This document shows positions 36,841 through 48,495 of a stretch of DNA of 64,000 bases, one piece after another. The position numbers and the translations under genes are program-made. Positions within the stretch are counted from its first letter, which is position 1. Every line of letters begins with the position of its first letter. Where the stretch lies: the NCBI GenBank assembly GCA_948474755.1, contig CAOLHI010002157.1, positions 1 to 64,000 of the forward strand, in the 5' to 3' direction. This DNA comes from Ctenosaura bakeri. Lineage: Eukaryota; Chordata; Lepidosauria; Squamata; Iguanidae. The notes under the pieces are model-generated. The model had not been told where the DNA came from. It ran no database searches and saw only the letters and a program-made list of their open reading frames with translations.

Positions 36841-36975
36841 CAGTGGTTCCCAAATTTTGATCCTCCAAGTATTTTGGACTTCAGCTTCCAGAAGCCCACC
36901 GAGCTTGGCCAACAGTCAGGAATTCTGGGGAATGAAGTCTGAAACACCTGGAGGACAAAAGTTAAGAAACCACTG
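36841..36975. mobile_element. hAT MITE, 135 bp, perfect 8-bp TSD TTGTAAAT
   Basis: The left end CAGTGGTTCCCAAATTTTG and right end AGTTAAGAAACCACTG are inverted. The subterminal TCCTCCAAGT and CTGGAGGA also pair. TTGTAAAT at 36833-36840 is repeated exactly at 36976-36983. An 8-bp duplication with CAGTGGTT termini fits the hAT superfamily. There is no coding sequence. The exact duplication suggests a relatively young insertion. Confidence 0.9.
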
Positions 36976-37096
36976 TTGTAAATAGACACTCCCATCTGCA
37001 CTGAATATGTTAACCACCATGCCAGTCCTGGTGCAGAGCCTTGCATTCTGTATATGCACATGTTCCTGTGAACTAAGGGTCCTGCCCGCAGTGTTG

Positions 37097-37180
37097 GGCC
37101 ATTTCTTCACTACACTGTTATAGTGCTATTATTCTGCTTTCAACGTCCTGTGGAATGCCAGAGTTTGTAGTTTACTGAGG
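37097..37180 (+). mobile_element. Family A MITE, left half only (A6)
   Basis: GGCCATTTCTTCACTACACT and the left arm up to TGTAGTTTACTGAGG are present. The right arm is absent. Confidence 0.75.
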
Positions 37181-38891
37181 CACCATGTCAGTGGAACAAG
37201 ATGTACTCCTGAGGGCTGAATGAACTTATGAAGTGATAACTTGTGTGATGTACATATTATGTGAATAAACTCTTAGTTCCAAGATCACACTTCAATATTT
37301 GTGACAAATTCTAACCACAACAAAGAGGGTAGAATTAGAACCAGATACTGGATAAGGTGAACCTTTGTTCTGATCCAAGAGGCTCTTCTTAAATCCTAAT
37401 AATATGCAATGCAAGATTAATGGGTAAAGCTTTGCTTCTGTGCTGATGGAATCATTACTAGCTAATATTTTAAGTTAAAAAAATAGCAAAATGGATCAAG
37501 CATGTATGTAAGGAGGAAATATTTGTCTGAATAGAGAAAGTAGTTTTTAGACAACTTTTTTTTTTTGATGTGGGGAAACAGAAAAGAAACTGGATCAATG
37601 ATATTAAAACAAGATGTAACATAAATGTACTAAAACCATCTATGATAATTACGTATTCATTTCATGCAATCTTCATAATTCTTATTAAACACAGAGCTTA
37701 GACACTTAAAGGTAAAATCAGAACAAGGATTTTTAATTCTACATCTTCAAGGATGTAAAAAAATTTGTATGTCCTTTCCCTTTTTTTTAACATAATGAAG
37801 AGCAGTGACATAATAACAGCCCAATCTATGTGTTTTGTAATGAATAATAAAGTGTTTTAACCTCTTTAGGGACTTAACACTGCATTAATCCTTTAATCCC
37901 TAGAAAAACCAATTTTGTTGACATGTAAAGGGGATATTTAACTTCATCCAATTAATTTTCTACTTTAGAGATAACCGTGATTATGAAGATCAGATTGAAT
38001 AGATTCATTAGAGCTCCCTTATTGTGTACAAAGTGATAGCTTTGCCACCAGATATCAGAGAAGAAATTTACATCCTGCAATTGTGTTTTATTCACCTCTC
38101 CCCCATTTCTGTTTTTTTTTATATGAAAAAGAAATGCCAGAACTTTGAAATCCTGAATCCTTTCCCACTTACTACTTCTGGAATAGTTGAGATACCATAG
38201 TGCTATTAAATACAGCTAACGCAGTTGCCATGATTTGGTTTAATTGGCATTGTTCTCATGACATGTTTTAACTATGTGTTTCTGAAATATTTCCTCACAG
38301 AAAGCTAAATGCTTTGCTATGAAGTGAGCTGATAAAGGTAAGGGTCTGCCTAAAATAAAGGCTGTTTCAAAAAATGAATGGGTTCTGGCTATGGGAGATT
38401 GCAAGGGAGAAGCTACAGTCTCTTGGCATCTGCATTTGGTACTTGGAAAAGCTACCTAAGCTGGAGAAAACCAGTTAATACAGTAAACTTTGAGAATGCC
38501 TTTCTTTGCAGCTATTCAATCCTTCAGTGTTCGTGTGTGTGTTGTGTGTGTGTTTCCCCATACTATACAAACAAATTTTCTTTTTGGAATTGGCTGCTTT
38601 GATTTTAAAATCCTTCCAAATGTTGAATTTATGGGTACATCCACATCAATTGCACCCATATTAATCCCCATAAATATAATTCTGTCTGCTATTTAAAAAG
38701 ATGGTGTTTATGAATTTTAAGATGGGATTAGGTAATAGCTATATTGTGGCTCTTTGAAGGCCCAGTTTAGCAAGCTGTCCATTGTGTAGAAATACCACAG
38801 TGCACATTTATGATTTTAAGAAGCCTCCATCCACAAGGCGGGTGAATGGGAAACAGCCAAGAATCGGAACAGATTGTCGAGAGTACTGAAC
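37181..38891. other. AT-rich, repeat-free stretch
   Basis: No mobile element or exon recognised. 37600-38340 is AT-rich with many TAAT/ATTA words (for example CCAATTAATTTTCTAC at about 37948) and no simple repeats, a composition often seen in conserved developmental enhancers. That is only a suggestion from composition. Confidence 0.4.
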
Positions 38892-39017
38892 CAGTGGTGG
38901 GCAATTCCTGTGTGTCCAGGGGGCAATTTTGGGACCTGGGTATCATGTGGGGATCACACGGATTACCCAAAATGCCTCATCCCAATAAAATAAAATAAAA
39001 TAAAATAAAATAAAATA
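38892..39017. repeat. Possible hAT terminus and (AAAAT)n
   Basis: CAGTGGTGGGCAATTCC at 38892 resembles the left end of reptile hAT elements, but I find no matching right end. A pentameric TAAAA array occupies 38984-39017. Confidence 0.35.
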
Positions 39018-39970
39018 GTGTTTTGTTTTCATTCAATATTGGGGGAGGAGATTCTACAATCTGCTTATACAAGTGATGTTCTACTTCTGGAAAGGCTCCA
39101 GGACAGGAAAATCACCTTCTTTTTTTTAAAGTGTGAAAACATACGACCCACCAAATGTGGAGGGGTCACAAAGGGGCCACATAGCCCCAAGGCTGTATCT
39201 TACCCAGCCCTTTTGTAAAGCAACTACAGGGTCATTATGTCTTTTTGACAAGTCTGCCTTCATTGGTACATATGGGATTTTAGGGCCACTGTTTGGGATA
39301 AACAGAAGGTATGTTGCATCTCTCCAGTTGCCTTTGAAGTATTTTTTGAGGGAAGATTTCTTGCTGTCTGGGGTTGGGAGAGCCCCCTCAAGCAGCACTT
39401 TCAAATATAGTGAAGTTATTTGAAATAGCATGGGTGTTTGGCCCATTATTTGAGAGGGGTTGAGAGGTTCTGGGAATTTTGGAGGTGTCAGTGGCAGTTT
39501 CATGGACTGCACTGGACTCCCTTCCTGGTTTGCCAGTGGATCATTGACCACCGAGTTAAATACTGTTTCTTTTTGTGCTTCATTTTGGAATACTGTCATC
39601 AGTTATTTTTGTGACTATATGGTTAGAATACGTGCTTTTGGAAATGTCTTTAGGACTGCTTTGAATCACTTCTGCTATAGCTGATCAATATGACTGGATC
39701 ATTCAAGGGATACACTCCAGAGATGGGAAAGGATGCGTCAAACAAAAGTTTTCTTCTAGCAGATGGTGCCTTAGAACAGGGTAAAATTTGACAGAGATGT
39801 ACACTAAGTTCCCTCAGAAAAGAACTATGGGGTTTCGTTTGTAGACACAGTCCCCCCAACCTTGTACGTGATAAAATTATCATATGATTACACTGAATCA
39901 TATCTCTGGTCCACTTTAAAAAAAGAAAAAGAAATGAGGCATAAAGTTAGCTCTGGGACACATACACTGA
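39018..39970. other. Unassigned stretch with a 157-codon antisense frame
   Basis: A frame on the - strand (39126-39599) is proline-rich at the start and ends with YSLGAMWPLCDPSTFGG. I do not recognise it. It could be a relic of a mobile element interior or chance. Confidence 0.3.
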
Positions 39971-40173
39971 GGTTGTTTCCACGCTACACTGTTATAGTGC
40001 TATTATTCCACTTTCAACATCCTGTGGAATTCTAGGGCTTGCATTTTAGGGAAGGGCATTTAGAATTCTCAACCAGGGAGCTCTTTGGCCTCAGTAAACT
40101 ACAAACCCCAGAATTCCACAAGATGTTGAAAGTGGAGTAATAGTACTATAACAAGTGTAGTGTGAAAATGGCT
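39971..40173 (+). mobile_element. Family A palindromic MITE (A7)
   Basis: A full-length copy: GGTTGTTTCCACGCTACAC to GTGTGAAAATGGCT, flanked by TGA and TAA. Both ends carry transitions relative to the other copies. Confidence 0.85.
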
Positions 40174-42706
40174 TAAGAATATTGGAGATGTGTGTGAATG
40201 GAAAGGGTGCTCATCTCAGGGTTTAGGTTTGGAGTTTCCAAGATGACTTGGCCCATTTGTCTGTCTCACTAAATAATTTTTCTGAACCTCACCTGCACAC
40301 ATTCAATGAGTGCTCAAGACAATTTACAATAAAACTGTAAACATGATAAAATATAGTCCCCCTCACTATTTTTTATTTTTTGAACTAAGCTGAAACTGAT
40401 AAAAGATTAAAGAACGATTTTAATCAATAAAATCTCAAAAGGGCAATAGAGTTTTAAGACAATGAGCTGGGGAGCCCTGCACACACACAGAAGAAATCCC
40501 ATAATAGAACCTTTGGTGCGTAGAAAGTGCTGTCTTGGATTCCCACCAGTCCTTCAGGAGGTGGGGCAGGTAACAGGGCTATAGATAAAGAATGAAATTA
40601 ACTTTCCCAAGAATCGGAGTACAAATTACTGGGTAGCCTTAGTGTTCTGACTGTCCAACCTGCAGCTACTTGCCCTCTTTCCTGCATCATTCCATTCAGG
40701 CCAATATGGACCAGAAACATTCTGGTAAAAGAAAATGAAGATGATGGGTAGCTGAAAGCCATGCTCTGTGGCCAACACATTTGGTGAAATATTGGAATAG
40801 GGCTTGTACTTCAAAGGTTCACTCTGCTCTCTTTGAAGTCCACTTTGAAGAGTAATGGTCACAGGGAATAGGCTTTTGGATGACAGTACCTTAGTGCTTA
40901 CCCTACATCAGCATTGTTCTAGAAGGAGAGAGTTCAGGAAGCCCCAAACGAATATTGAAAGCTGCTTTTTTCTGAGTTAGACCATTTGTTCATCCAGCTT
41001 AGCACTGTTAACGCTGACTGGTTTCTGGCAGGAGTTTTTCCAGTTTTACTTGGAGACACCAGGAACTGAACCTTTGACTCTCTGTGTATAAAATGTATTC
41101 TGGACTAAGCTATGGTGCCTTCCAGAACATCTCAGGTTATGGACCAGGCATGCTCAGACGGAGGCTGATTCTTCTTTCTAGCATACGTAGGCTTGGTACC
41201 ATTGAAGCATTGTGTGAATTGTCTTTGCGCAGTAAGGTCTAGAGGAAACTTGAGTTTAATAACCTTCCATTAGTAAATCTTTTTCTGCTGAGATCAGCAC
41301 TTCAGGTGAGGTTTCTTCTTCATTCTCTTGGCAGATGGAAGCTTTGTAAAAGAAATATTCTTACACATGGCAATACTTAGAGGATAGTGAATATAACACC
41401 TAATGACCTGAAATTGCAGAAATGCAGTTACATGCTTATGCCCATCTGTGATACTTTCCATTCTAAACAATTTATTTTTCTATTGGCATTGATAGAGGGA
41501 AACAGTTTTGTCCTTGTTAAGGGAAATTATGCTATAAAATAGTTGGTCCCTGATGTACAACGTGATGGGCTTTTAGTGTGTCAGACAGAATGAGAGATAC
41601 GATATATTTAGGAAAGGTAAAAAGAAGTAATATGCCACTGTGCAAGCATTATTAAATCCTATATTTAAAGGAATAGAAATCTCTGAAGTCACTAAAGTTA
41701 TATATGCAATTCATGTTTATGTTAACTAAATTTTCATTGAAAATGCTGTTCATATATCACTAAAGGCAAAGACAAAACTTCCTTTCTTTATAATGGATCA
41801 AAGTTATATAATTATTTAGGGTAGACAATTACCATTGCCCCCCCCCAAAAGACAAAAGAGGATACCAATTTACTACTTCATAGGCAAATTTAGGAATAAT
41901 TACTATTTAAATAAAACTACAGAACAGAAGTAGGATAGACTAGTATTTACCATGAATTGTAATATAGGTGCTCCTTATGGGCATATGCATACTTCTCCCT
42001 CACAGACTTTTGTTTTCATTCTTTTCCTCCTGCATTTTCCCTCAGTGCTCCCATGCAAGTGTTTGCCTCATTCGCCCAACTGTCTACACTACTCCCACCT
42101 CCAGTCTTATTGTGGTCAATGAAGGTTCTCCATCTGGGCTGCAGAATGTCCTGTAGAACTGCCTTGTCTATCCCCTTCCCTGAAATCTTCCCTTCCTACC
42201 AAGACCAAAGAGATTTCACTATGTACAGAATCCCTTCCCACTTGGAAAAAGAGTGAAGGATTCCTACTGTTATCTTTGAAGAACAACTGGAGACATTAGT
42301 AAGATCTTAACACATGATTTTCACCCTCCCAGTTGGGAAGGCATGGTTTGTGAAGGAATGTCATTCTTATCCCTGTTCGCTGGGCCAACACTTGGATAAG
42401 CCACTAATGTACTCAAATTGCATTAATTCCCTGCTTACTTTCTCATTTGGTGAGGATATGCAACCAACCAGATAGATCCCACAAATGGGTGGCCCAATGG
42501 GCAGTTTCTTCCGGATCTATGTGTTTGTCTCTCTTGCACCCCAGAGCAGAGAGGAAAACAGAAATGGAAAAGGAAGAACTCATTCTGACTGCACAGACTC
42601 AGATGTTAGGAAATTGTCCTTCTTGCTATTGGGCACTCAGGTGCTGCCACTGCCCTCCAAGCCTTTTCCCCTTTCTAGGGTTAACAAAGTTGCTGACTGA
42701 GACTGT
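40174..42706. other. Gene-free stretch
   Basis: No recognisable exon, RNA or mobile element in 2.5 kb. Confidence 0.5.
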
Positions 42707-42908
42707 GGCCATTTCGGCACTACACCATTATAGTGCTATTATTCCACTTTCAACATCCTATGGAATTCTGGGGTTTGTAGTTTACTAAGGCCAAAGAGTT
42801 CTCCAGCTGAGAATTCTAAATGCTCCTCCCTAAACTACAAACCCCAGGATTCCATAGGATGTTGAAAATGGAGTAATAGTATTATAACAGTGTAGTGTGG
42901 AAATGGCC
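42707..42908 (-). mobile_element. Family A palindromic MITE (A8)
   Basis: GGCCATTTCGGCACTACACC to GTGTGGAAATGGCC, a full-length palindrome with the spacer reversed (AAGGCCAAAGAGTTCTCC). The flanks are TGT and TAA, so the duplication is unclear. Confidence 0.85.
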
Positions 42909-44081
42909 TAAGTGTCAGCATCCAACAGCTACCTTTATTTACCACTCTCAAGCAGGGTTGTCAGATGAAGCAAGGAACAAGACTTCAATCCATTTGATGG
43001 TTGTGTAGAAGAGAGAATTTCATGAGGGGTTAAAAAGGGAACAAATATGCAAACCCACACCCTTTTTAGGTAGTCATATAGGCTGACTGCTGTCTATAAG
43101 AATATCTGGTAAGGAGAGGTCTGTACTCTTGATTTTAAAGAGAAGCAGACAAAAGTTGCTGCTTTGCTGTCCTCAGACTATGAGACAAAAGAAAGGGTGG
43201 CAGAAACTGCATCAGGCATAGCTTGCATTGAGGTTAATGACACTACATTTTCTTCTTAGCCTTGAGATCCTGTTCCTTGCTGTCTTTAACAGAAGTGCCC
43301 GCCCCACTTACTTATTTTCCCTTCTCTTTTTCCACTCCTTTCTTCTCCTCTTCCTTCTACTCCTCTTTTTACATACCCTGTGTGCACAGCTGCTGCCAGA
43401 CCAGAACAAGGGCATCAACAAACCTCAGCAGCATGTGGCCTCTATAATTTCAGAATTTCACTAAATAAAGAAAAGATGCCAGATGTCAAGGTAGCTTGAA
43501 ATATTAAAACAAGTCTGTCCAACATGAAAGAAGTCTTTGGACCACATCACCTTTTTTGACTGTTGAGTGTATAAACTGGCCAATCAGAATAGCACACTGT
43601 GATTTTTAGTGTGGATTTATTTGGTTCATTAGATTGTTTACATTGCATGGCCTTATTTTTCAAGACCTTTGGACAATTTCCAGGAGGAGCATCTGGACCT
43701 GAGTAGCAAAATGATGATTTGTGCGCCCTTTCTGTTCACAGAGATCATTTCCACTTCTTTCTAAGTTGGTTTGAAAAGGCTTGAAGAGTGAACACCAAGG
43801 ATTACAGAATGTCAAGTAAGAGGAAGAATGGAGGTACCCAGCAAACTAAGCTGAGAAGAGAAAAAGGGGTATTGCATTGTTCTAGGAACCCTAGGAATCC
43901 GTAGCATATAATATACAGCTTTGTATTTCACAAGGTTTACTCCACAATGTAATATAGGGTTTTATTCTGCAGTGCAGTAAAATTAGTTTAAAGGACAGTG
44001 GAAAGTCAAATCAGTTGGAATCCAGAGTTGTGCATGTGGGGGAGCAGAACAAGATTATGTGGCTGCTCCAAGGCTGTCTAA
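42909..44081. other. Gene-free stretch
   Basis: No recognisable feature other than a pyrimidine-rich patch at 43310-43380. Confidence 0.5.
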
Positions 44082-44179
44082 GGCCATTTTCGGCCCCTCC
44101 CAAAACTGCAAACCCCAGGATTCCATAGGATGTTGCAAGTGGAATAATAGTGCTATAACAGTCTAGTGCGGAAATGGCC
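44082..44179 (-). mobile_element. Family A MITE with deleted left arm (A9), TSD TAA
   Basis: GGCCATTTTCGGCC runs straight into the spacer end and right arm (AAACTGCAAACCCCAGGATT), ending GCGGAAATGGCC. TAA flanks both ends (44079-44081 and 44180-44182), so both termini are original and the loss is internal. Confidence 0.8.
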
Positions 44180-44444
44180 TAACGCCCATCCATGGGAGGT
44201 CTGGTTGGCCCCTTCCATGCTCTTTTTCCAGCAGCAGATGAAGTTATTCAGGCAGGACTCTTGAATTTTAATAATGGAGCAGCACTGTGTGTGTAAAGTG
44301 GTATGCTGTATTTTTTAAAATCATTACTGGAAACCATCTTTTGAATACGTAAGTAATAAATAAATCTGTTTTTAATCATGTCTTTTTAAAATAATACTCT
44401 TGTTTAACTCATTTTTAACTTTGAAAAGCAATGTTGTAGCTTGA

Positions 44445-44540
44445 TCTTTTTAAATAATTGTAAGCCACCTTGAATTCTATCTTGGGAGAAAGGTGGGATA
44501 TAAATTCAATAGATAGAAAGATAGACAGACAGACAAGACT
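44445..44540 (+). repeat. L2-like LINE 3' tail with GATA-type microsatellite
   Basis: AATTGTAAGCCACCTTGAAT and GAGAAAGGTGGGATATAAAT, then AGATAGAAAGATAGACAGAC. Confidence 0.65.
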
Positions 44541-44737
44541 ATGCAGTCATTCTTCATATGGGTGTTTGTTAAGCAAAGATATCAGGCATTTGCTAAGTCC
44601 CAACATCACATAGGGCTTGGAAAATTACTTTTAAAAAGTAATTTGTGATGTAACTTATGCCCAAGGAAGTTATTTGTTATCATAAATGTTACAAACTATG
44701 TTGCTTGTTACTTTTTGCTAATTTGCCAGGGGGAAGA

Positions 44738-45135
44738 ATCTTTATTTTATTTTTATTAAAATTCCATAAAAACTAAAATTTGTGTATCACGTGTTGTTTA
44801 CAATATTACATATTGTACACCATTCTTACATAACTTTACTATTATTATTCTTTTCTGTATAATATTAATAATTATTTCCTTCCTTAATATATTGTTAAAT
44901 CAACCCCTCCTCCTCCCCCCTCTGTATCCTGTCCCCCCCGTATTAACAATTATATATTGACAATGTATTTCTGCCATCAATTTATGCTTCCCCTTCCCTT
45001 CTCTCTCCATGTCCCTTCCCCCTCTCCCCTCTAGCCTTCTTTTCCTTATTACGCGTTTCCCCCCTCCAATCTTTTTTTTTCTTATTCTAAACCTCCTTAG
45101 TGTGAAATCCTTAAGACTGATAAGAAAATGGCATA
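44738..45135 (-). repeat. Possible L1-like 3' end, antisense
   Basis: A TTTATTTTATTTTTATTAAA opening followed by AT-rich and then CT/CCCC-rich sequence on the + strand resembles an antisense LINE 3' UTR with a polypurine tract. No reverse transcriptase sequence supports it. Confidence 0.3.
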
Positions 45136-45345
45136 ACATTTGAAAAACAAGTTTTTCAAACTGCCTTTAAAAATGGCTTTAAAGAAAGCAACAGAAACTC
45201 TTACTCATTACATACAAAACTCTTAATGTAATGCCCACACGTATGCTACTTTCTAGCCTCACAGGTTTCACCATGGATACTTGCTATGGGCCCATCAATA
45301 GTAAAAATATTACACCTGGCCTCCCAGGTCAAGCCATGAAGCTAG

Positions 45346-45547
45346 CACCATTTCCGCACTACATTGTTATAGTGCTATTATTCCACTTTCAACATCCTGT
45401 GAAATTCTGGGGTTTGCAGTTTACTGAGGCCAACAAGCTCTCTTGCTGAGAATTCCAAAGGTCCCTCCCTAAACTGCAAACCCCAGGATTCCACAGGATG
45501 TTGAAAGTGGAATAATAGCGCTATAACAATGCAGTACAGAAATGGCC
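45346..45547 (-). mobile_element. Family A palindromic MITE (A10), TSD TAG
   Basis: CACCATTTCCGCACTACAT to CAGTACAGAAATGGCC, flanked by TAG (45343-45345 and 45548-45550). The spacer is reversed relative to A2. Confidence 0.85.
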
Positions 45548-45766
45548 TAGATCTAACCATCACTTAAATTTCATACTCCAAGGAGCTCCTAAAAGTTAAA
45601 AAGAACATACTGGTTAGAATCCTTTTAGTTAGTTCCAACTAGGGCACACCCATGGAATCTCTTGTTGAATTGTGAATCAACACGTAGGTAAATACAACTG
45701 ATTCAGTGGTTCTATTTTCGTCAGGACTGATAGGAGGGTTTAAGTTCCTGTCTCTCATTCATGTGA

Positions 45767-45985
45767 GAACCAGCGTGGTGAAGGAATCTGAAAGTTGGAC
45801 TCAGACTCTGGAAAACAATGGTTTGAATCTCAACCATGGAAACCCACTGGATAACCTTGGGCAAGTAACTCACTGAGACTCTGAAGAAGGCAATGGCAAA
45901 CCTTCTCAGAATAAATCTTGCTAAGAAAACCCTACAATAGAGTTGTCATCAATTTGAATAGACTTGAAAACACATATCAACATCT
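45767..45985 (+). repeat. Near full-length squamate tRNA-SINE
   Basis: The complete order is visible: head GAACCAGCGTGGTGAAGGAA, B box GGTTTGAATCTC, core CCACTGGATAACCTTGGGCA, GAAGAAGGCAATGGCAAACC, AAGAAAACCCTACAATAGAG and TTTGAATAGACTTGAAAACA. The (ACA)n tail is lost. It is the best reference in the window for the split and deleted copies. Confidence 0.85.
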
Positions 45986-47029
45986 CCTATTCATGTTACA
46001 TGGTTCCTGTCCCAGAAGATGAGCATACATGCAGGAATATTCTTTGTCATAGGCCCTCTCAAACTTGGGAATGTGGAGACAGGTTAGAATTTGAGTTAGT
46101 TCCCCCCCGCCTTTCTGTGATACTAGCCCTTCTCATATGGTGCAGAAATATGCCATAACATATCATTTGGGAATTACTGACCTCAGAAACTACATAGTTT
46201 TTTTTTAATTGGTCACTGGAGATAAACTTTATTTCTTCAGCAGAGAACAGTTCATTTCATGATTGGGTACTCATAGGTTCTTCCTCCCCACAAAATCTGA
46301 GTGTCATTCAACCATTAAAAAAAATAAAATTAAATACATTTCTCCAAAGGTAAATTAATATTTCCTCTACTAACTCCTCTTTTTCCTCAGTGTGTATTTT
46401 GTTCAGGACACAACTAACCAATCTGTTACCCTGTAATTAAATTGGATTATAGAACAATCACAGCCTTGCTTGCTTTCTTCAGATTACATGGCAATTAAGT
46501 TTGGTCTTACCATGAAAAACCAAGAATTTCTAATGATGTCATTACATGGTTATTTGTACAATACAATGCAATCATTTAATTATACATGCATCATTTTCTT
46601 TCAATGAGAAAAAATGATTAAAAAATGTTAATGCTGTGCTGTCTTGAAAAATTGCCAGCATATTTTATGACATTTAAAATATCAATATGTATTTTGGATG
46701 GCCCCAAGATTTCCTTTGTAGAATGAAGATTCTTGGAATTTAAGAAATTGTCCCTGTCTTATACTATAACATCCAGATGTATGCTAAATATATCTTTTCA
46801 CTTGTACTTATATACACCTCGTGCTGTACTCACAACCCATGCTCTATCCACTGAGCTTCATTCACTCAATCTACTTCTCTTATTTCCCTAGCCATGCCCT
46901 TGGTCTCGCTGGAAAAGTTTATCCATCTCAGCACTTGTCTGATAGAATTTCTCTTTTTATTTAGACAGGCTTTTGGTCATCAACTGATTGCTGCAGAAGG
47001 GTATCTTAATGCTATGCCTCTCTTCTTTT
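45986..47029. other. AT-rich, repeat-free stretch; possible enhancer
   Basis: No exon or mobile element. Between 46380 and 46700 there is a cluster of developmental-factor-like motifs: TAATTA at 46434, GGATTA at 46444, GAACAAT (SOX-like) at 46452, TGATGTCAT (AP-1/CRE-like) at 46534, ATGCAAT at 46566 and TTAATTA at 46576. Such words are also frequent by chance in AT-rich DNA. Confidence 0.35.
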
Positions 47030-47225
47030 TTGTCATAATTCCAAAAGATGGTAAATATTTGAATTAGGTGTTTGGTTTTAATATGACTACTTAGTTGTTT
47101 TAAAATTTGATATGTTTTAGCCATACTCTGGTTTAATTCATCTTGTGTACTCTGGTTTAATTCATCTTGTAAACTGCCTTGAATCCTGCATTGGAAAAAT
47201 GTGGAATATTAAAGGCAGGCAGGCA
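47030..47225 (+). repeat. L2-like LINE 3' tail with internal 24-bp duplication
   Basis: CTTGTAAACTGCCTTGAATC and AAAATGTGGAATATTAAAGG are the LINE tail, followed by GGCA units. TACTCTGGTTTAATTCATCT is repeated in tandem at about 47124 and 47148. Confidence 0.6.
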
Positions 47226-47254
47226 GTTGGTTTAGGAAAAAAAGAACTCACTAG

Positions 47255-47479
47255 AAGTCCATTTGCATTACATAATTATAGTGCTATATCCCACTGTAAC
47301 TGCCATGGCAACATCCTGTGAAATCCTTGGATTTACAACTTAGGAGGAACATCTACAATTCTCAGCCAGAGAGCTCCAGTGACATTGACCAAACTACAAA
47401 TCCCAGGATTCTGTATGGTAGAACCATGGAAGTTAAAGTGGAATCATAGTGCTATAACTGTACAGTGTGAAAGGTTCCC
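47255..47479. mobile_element. Family A' palindromic MITE (A14), TSD TAG
   Basis: AAGTCCATTTGCATTACAT to GTGTGAAAGGTTCCC, with arms containing CACTGTAACTGCCATGG and AGTTAAAGTGGAATCATAG. TAG flanks both ends (47252-47254 and 47480-47482). Same subfamily as A1. Confidence 0.75.
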
Positions 47480-47626
47480 TAGAATTCACTCATGGGTTTC
47501 CCCTGCTTTGATCATGACCAGTTGAAGCATTCTATACATCAAGATATAAAGTGCTAATAATTTTGAAACATGCCTGTTTTCTCACATGAATATCATGTTC
47601 ATGTCATGAAGATCTAATTACTATGA

Positions 47627-48045
47627 TGTCAGGGGATGATAGGAGTTTCAGCCCCACTGAAAATGCAGCAGAAAAACCAGAGCACAGCTAGCCAACAGCA
47701 GCAACCTTGTTCCCCAATAAAGATACTCACACACAGAGGAGTTTCTTCCAAAACAGGAGGCACTTTATCTTGCAGCAAAGTTCCGTTATATACAAAACAT
47801 AGGACAGACGAACAGAGGCTTGCACCAGACACCAGGTTTGGTCAACAGACAATATAGACTGGGGATTGCTTTCTTATATACATATCTACAAACAATCAGG
47901 TAAGGGTTTGCACATCTCCCTTTACCTTCTGCACATGACCCCAGTTCCTTATGCAACCTTGCAATCACCCACAGCTGGGGCACGATGCAACATCTTTGCA
48001 GTGGGCTGATCATTTTCCAGGGTTCCCTGCTTGGAATCCCTGACA
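47627..48045 (-). mobile_element. Solo LTR (LTR2), 419 bp, 5-bp TSD TATGA
   Basis: The + strand begins TGTCAGGGGATGATAGG and ends GGAATCCCTGACA, so TGTCAGGG/CCCTGACA are imperfect terminal inverted repeats with canonical TG...CA borders. TATGA flanks both ends exactly (47622-47626 and 48046-48050). On the - strand the LTR has a TATATAAG box at 47873-47880 and a GATAAA, possibly a non-canonical poly(A) signal, at 47764-47769. There is no internal region, so it is a solo LTR from recombination between two LTRs. It is unrelated in sequence to LTR1. Confidence 0.9.
47873..47880 (-). promoter_or_regulatory. TATA box of LTR2
   Basis: TATATAAG on the - strand, about 165 bases from the LTR 5' border, with the GATAAA motif about 105 bases downstream. 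Confidence 0.55.
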
Positions 48046-48050
48046 TATGA

Positions 48051-48495
48051 GGCATTGTAATATTTGACTGTCTATACAATCACTACAGTTTATACAGGAA
48101 TATGATACATTTTACTACTGTGGTGAAGATTGTGAGCAGATACCTCTGTGCTTGCTCAGTCTGCTGTTGAGATGCTAAATGTTGATGGTCAACTTCAGGG
48201 CTACCCGCTGTTCTTTCTTGTCTTCTTCTGGTTCTTTATCTTTAATCCAGATAGTGAAGAAAGTGACCACGTGCCCTACCATATAAAGTCTCTTTTGAAG
48301 GGTTGTCAGAGAAACATCTTCTTTTTGAATGGCTGTCCAGTCATCCAGTCTGAAGATGAATGATATGAGAGACAGAAAGGAGGGGAGGGAGAGAGATTCT
48401 AATATGAACTTGTGAAATTTCATTGTGACATTTCATAGTGTGGACTCACTGGGGCCTTCACTTACATAAATGCACAGCCTCCATTTATGCCAAAA
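48051..48495. other. Gene-free stretch with overlapping open frames
   Basis: Frames of 71 (+) and 82 (-) codons overlap at 48148-48423. Neither has convincing splice borders or a known motif. An unrecognised old repeat is as likely. Confidence 0.35.

Noticed and set aside
36410..36868. 152-codon - strand frame
   Set aside because: Lies mostly inside solo LTR1 and runs into the neighbouring hAT MITE; LTRs carry no gag, pol or env, and it resembles none.
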